Shown: in pieces, positions 59,126-64,000 of the stretch
Numbering within the stretch: position 1 is the stretch's first letter
How the letters are laid out: each line of letters begins with the position of its first letter
Assembly (NCBI GenBank): GCA_021234155.1
Contig: JAJEKV010000094.1
Location: forward strand, 3,766,535-3,830,534
Length of the DNA stretch: 64,000 nt
Reading direction: 5' to 3'
Origin: Isoetes taiwanensis
Lineage: Eukaryota; Streptophyta; Lycopodiopsida; Isoetales; Isoetaceae
Program-made: the position numbers and the translations under genes
The notes under the pieces: model-generated
Databases searched by the model: none
The model's input: only the letters and a program-made list of their open reading frames with translations
Told to the model about the DNA's origin: nothing

Positions 59126-62100
59126 GGTGTGTGACCTAATCTAAAACAGTATGTCCAAATTTTTAAATGCTAAGAGAAGACAATGCCCACTTTGATGCGG
59201 TGGCACAAGCCCGTGATAAATGTAGTCCGGCGCCGTTGCACCACATGTCCAAGTTGGCGTTGCAATCTTGGAAGTTAGCGATTTCAAAACTTCGCGTGGT
59301 TTATTAAGCAAGTAATTCGAGATTTTACTCCCAAATGTTGAATTTGATGCAAGACAATTCTCCTCGGCTAGTTTTTCAAGCATGTGAGTCCTTCAAAATT
59401 TAAAATCTTGCTCGCTTACGTGGCTCACACAAGATTTACCATCCCGGTATCTAATATAATATCTTTGGATTTAAATCTCTTTTTACATAAAAAGTCATTT
59501 TAGGGCATAATGGCTCGGAATGAGCATTAAATGCCATGATAGTTTCTTTGATGGCAATCCACGAATAATTTCTCATTTGCCAATACTCCATTACGTGAAG
59601 GTTGCTTGAGAAAGAAATATGATGAACCCAAATCTATTACCATATGCAACCCCGGTTCGTTTTGTGATGTATTTTTTGTGGCTTATTTAACAAAGTAGTA
59701 GACCTTCCGTGGTCATGATCCGTGATTGTCTATGAACAATTAGATTCGGGGCATGCAATGATCATATATGATAAGGCGGGTGGCATAGTTATGGTGGAAT
59801 GTTTACTTAGTGCTATATGGAAAACCCGACATCTTTTGCGAGTTTATCCGGGCACACAAGTGTTGTTGAATCGTGGCTTTTGATGTAGCAGAGGATAACC
59901 GAATTCCCCCGGAACATGCATACTTCACATGCCATGTTTGCTCTAGCTCCACCTAACCTAGGAAAGGTAAAGAGAATTAGGTTCTTTGGGGATATTATTG
60001 TTCTCTGATTTGCTTGCGCTTATTTCCAATTGTTGCCATGGAGTGTAGGCATGCATTAACAAACTTCGTAATGGTGTCCCGCATGACCAACGAGACCGTT
60101 ATCTAGCATGCAAAATTGCGGGGCATTACGCCTATAGCTTAACGAGCCAAAATAGTCAAATGTTTGAAAATTTTACTCGGCATATTCTTAGACCAAAACA
60201 TTTGTTTAAGATATATTGAGAAACCAACATTGTTAGATTCATCATCTCAAATATCAAGAATTGGAAAGTTGCATTTACTTCACGCGTCATATCATCATGG
60301 GCTCTTCTCTTGCGGTGGTGTTTTCTTGGTGGTTTGTGGTTTGTCGACGACCGAACGCGTTCTCATATGTTGTGCATTTGAGATTACCAATTAAATTGTT
60401 GTTGGAAGTTAAAGCGATTGCCTTATCATGGCTTCGCACACATGGAATCGAGATAAAGCGGTAAAAGCTTTTGATCTCTTTCCGGACCGATTGACATAGT
60501 GCTTGGTAGACAAGATTAGCGGTGTAGCAAGTTAAGTCCGGCGATCTTGAAGTAGTTTACACTAGGAGCCATTAAGCATGAAGTGAAATTCTGCGGCCGG
60601 AAGGTGGTGATACACTATGAATTGTGTTGCGGGGCATGTTCTATTAGTAACAACATTGATGGCATGCGATTGAAAAACCCGAGTGACATAACGATTACAT
60701 TGCACAATGACCACGGCGACTTAAGGGTGATTTGAATCCAAATTTTTAATACCATGGCATCTTTTTCTTAAGGTAATTTTAGCTACTAATTATGTAGGTA
60801 GAAGCTCTTGGTCTCTAGGTACATGGGATTTGTTGCATGGCCATATTGTTTAGTTGTCGATTTTAAATGTTTTTGTAGGATATGGAAATATGGCATCCGG
60901 TCCAACGATATCCATCTCGCAAAAGGCCATTTAAATGCGATATTATTGCATTTTTTGCTTTCCATGCTTTGCGACTTGGAACATCTAGATTCCGCCTCCT
61001 TCCAAAGCTTTTTTATGCCAAGGTTTTACGATTAATTTGTAAACGTTTAGGGTCCTTTCAAAGCTCTTTGATTAACGAAACGTTTAGGATGCAAAAGCAC
61101 CTTCGACATGTAAGATGTAAAATGTAAAATAGGTGAGCATATGCAAAACATGTTGTGTGTTGCTAGCTTCTTTGATGCCAAGGTTTTACAACTAGCGACC
61201 CTTTTATATTTGAAAATTATGTAGAATATCCGGCCGCGCAAGGGAGAGGAATCATGCCGGAAAGACAAGATTTAAGGTATGTATTTATTTGGTGCGAATC
61301 AAGGGTCTTAATAACTAAATCTATGAAAGATATCGAGAATGAGGCACCTGGATTTCGTGCAATAACGCATGCCTTATTCTACGTTAACTAACTCTATCCT
61401 GAATTAAAAGTGGAAGTCTCCTTGTGTCATCAATGAAATTCTCTAATATAGAATGTACAAGATATACATTAAAATGTTTATTCCAGGTTTGTGGAATATA
61501 GGAACGGAACAAGATTCTGATGAATTAGGGGGAAGAAAAGATCACTAGTGTAGTGAAATTTGATTGGGTAGCTATTGTTTGTTTCAATCAAATTATAAAA
61601 TTTGACTTCTGTTGCCTTTGCGGTTTAACATAACGTGGAAAAGTCCGGATGGGCTTTTGCACTTTGGGTTGCTTGGTAGTTCGTTGCGATTATGTACCTA
61701 GATACTCGTTCCATCCTTCTACTCATTCCATCATGACCCTTGATCCAGGAAATATAATGGAGGATATGCCATGTTCTCTAACCTTGGTCATAGAGCCGAA
61801 AAGAAGATGGGGTCAAGCCCTATTTTCCATGCCGACCTATGGCCTATGATTTCAAGGCCATGATCCCAAGTCAATAATGCGATCAATAATATAAGATTTG
61901 CCTGGAGTGTTTTCATAATAGCAAACCTCCAGGCCAAGCTGGCCTCACTCGAACCGAGGGACAACACACCAATCAATAGCGAACTAGAGCAAAGCAACAA
62001 ACAAAGCATAGTGCCCAAGTAAACAAACGCGATCGATTACTTCACACCATGGTTTAATTTATACAAGTCTATCATGCAAGCAATGCTTTTGATCATTAAT

Positions 62101-63320
62101 GCATTTTGCCATTGAAATGTCACATTTGGGCACCTAAACATTTGCTTTTGGTTTTTTTTATCTGTTCTGCTGGTGAATGAACTTGCTTTTTTTTTTTTTT
62201 TTTTTTGTAGTTTTGTATTGAAGCTTGAAGATTTTATGTGTCCAATCATATTAGGGCAAAGGAAATGTATCCTAATTGGATCTCCTTGAGCTAATAATGA
62301 ACCTGTTGTTGGATGCATCCAGATTTATATGGCACTCTTTGTTAATATTATTCGAATTTCAAGGAAGCTTGGTAAGTAGAGCGTGGAATATGGATCATAT
62401 ATCTTATCTCTATTTTATTTTTATTTTTGCAGAACGCTAATCCAGTTGTTTTGTTGACATGCAGCGATTAAAGATGAGCTATGATATAGCTTCTGAAAAT
62501 GTGTGTTATAACTTTTGAAAACATGGGATTCGAACATCTTAGTGCCATAGTAGGCCTTGAAGATTCAAGTGATTCAATAATTGTAGCACAAGCTTTACAT
62601 TGGTTCAACGGAAGTGCAATTGAAACACAACGCCATTGTGTACTATCTCTAATATGACCATTTTATGTAAACTCTGTTTGCATTGCTTCCAAATCATTGT
62701 AAATAAGTACAGTGTTTGAACCCTTCGACGACTTCTTTTATCGGCCAAACATGCACAGTGTTTTATGAGGCCAGATTGAATACATGGTCTGAAAATGTGG
62801 CCAATATGGTTGCAAGCACATGGATTAGAAAGGAAGATTATATTGGTTGCCTTTAGTACATAATATTGCATCTTACACAAGATATTAAGTGCTTCCATCA
62901 GTTCTCCAACATATGTTCATTTCCAACATATGTGCAATTACCTAATACATTACTCTCCAATTAATGTCCAACCTATGCCCAAGGTATATTCACTCGAACA
63001 CTTGCATTTGTTCCTAACATGTGTCTAATAACTCTAATTCACAGACACGTCCAACAACCAACATTTAATAACATTTGAAGAACTGTTTACTAGCAGTTCG
63101 AGAACTAACTATCGATGCTATATGTATATTTGTGTAATGTTTGTTCAAGTAGTATTTGCCAATGTTTGTGGGAATCGTTACGAAATGTGAGACATTGCAA
63201 TGACTTATCACCAATGTACCAACGTGACTCTCTAGAAGATATTTCTTAGCCATCATGACCATATATGTTTGATCGACATTCTAGCTTAAAGTTAGACTAG
63301 AAGTTTGACAGAAGTGGAAC
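59126..63320. other. Long stretch without a recognised gene
   Basis: Minor ORFs only. 59235-59300 (+) reads SKLALQSWKLAISKL and might be a further diverged carrier exon. A local repeat, atgccaaggttttac, occurs at 61015 and 61176. A T-run of about 21 bases lies at 62189-62209. I see no RNA gene or transposon terminus. Confidence 0.4.
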
Positions 63321-63323
63321 AAA

Positions 63324-63617
63324 CAAGTTGACTCAAAGTTTCTTTTGGTGTTGATTACGGTTGTAACTTTTATTTTGACTTCTTAGCTGTAGCTTATAGT
63401 CGACTTTGCACAACCTTGACTTTGACTTCCTAACAACCTACCAGTCAACTTATACACTCCATCATAGTACCAAGTTGACTCAAAGTTTCTTTTGGTGTTG
63501 ATTACGGTTGTAACTTTTATTTTGGCTTCTTAGCTGTAGCTTATAGTCGACTTTGCACAACCTTGACTTTGACTTCCTAACAACCTACCAGTCGACTTAT
63601 ACACTCCATCATAGTAC
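63324..63617. repeat. 147-bp tandem duplication
   Basis: Units 63324-63470 and 63471-63617 are nearly identical (caagttgactcaaagtttct ... atacactccatcatagtac). Confidence 0.9.
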
Positions 63618-63624
63618 AAAGACT

Positions 63625-63737
<113 letters not shown>

Positions 63738-63896
63738 GTCCTACGATGCATGTTCTAGTTTTGGCACGTCCTACGGTGCATGTTCTCACATTCATAAACA
63801 CTTCGGTCATGTTTTGGTTTGGTTTACAGATTGTTGTTCGACTATGAAGGTCAAACTCCATACAGTCTAGAAGGCAAGTAAGATGTTGGCTATTAA

Positions 63897-64000
63897 AGGT
63901 CCCATGTGGTCCATTGATGGTCCTAAGTGGTCCATTGAAGGGTACTTGGTGGTCCATTGAAGGGCACTTAATGGTCCATTGAAGGGCACATGTAGTCTGT
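63897..64000. repeat. About 24-bp minisatellite, continues past window
   Basis: At least four units of ggtccattgaagggcac with short variable spacers. The array is open at the window end. Confidence 0.85.

Overview
This is plant nuclear DNA, most likely from a large, repeat-rich genome. The evidence is an intron-bearing F-box gene of a plant-specific type, a plant SERK-like LRR gene whose exons follow the 72-nt LRR module, a tRNA-iMet primer-binding site of the plant LTR-retrotransposon kind, a hAT pseudogene, and a plant-type Helitron. A gymnosperm is my guess from the relic density and style; the sequence does not prove it.

Layout. 0.2-9.5 kb: two broken copies of a transposon-like gene (the GHTHDDIDG / DUF7869-like type) in opposite orientation, then simple AT-rich and pyrimidine-rich repeats. 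9.5-17 kb: a relic coding region with unrecognised blocks, a possible methyltransferase-like fragment and a decayed NIF/FCP1-like phosphatase domain. It is studded with GC-rich palindromes of the form AAATCGCG..CGCGATTT. 18.3-18.7 kb: one arm of a foldback element. 20-23.1 kb: hAT transposase pseudogene. 23.3-24.8 kb: GC-rich insertion, followed by a PPR scrap.

25.4-48.3 kb is one nested structure. A non-autonomous LTR element (LTR about 2.3 kb, internal region about 0.42 kb) is arranged LTR-internal-LTR-internal. The middle LTR is split at 28401/46746 by a Helitron with a TC start, an 11-bp GC hairpin and a CTAG end. The uninterrupted site survives in the first LTR at about 26150. The Helitron and about 125 bp of flanking LTR were then tandemly duplicated, giving units of about 9.0 kb at 28.8-37.85 and 37.86-46.87 kb. 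A foldback element lies inside both units.

48.3-55.3 kb is the only clearly genic part. A five-exon F-box gene (+, 392 codons, one GC-AG intron) converges on a seven-exon secreted LRR gene (-) whose last intron breaks the reading frame. 55.3-64 kb: a second Helitron 3' terminus, a 57-bp minisatellite, a fourth foldback element, a mitochondrial NAD-type carrier pseudogene (57.9-59.1 kb), then mostly featureless sequence ending in a TA microsatellite and a ggtccattga minisatellite.

No operon-like logic applies. The two real genes are independent and everything else is transposon or relic. Several relics and the second 9-kb unit carry clustered small indels that may partly be consensus error from noisy long reads.
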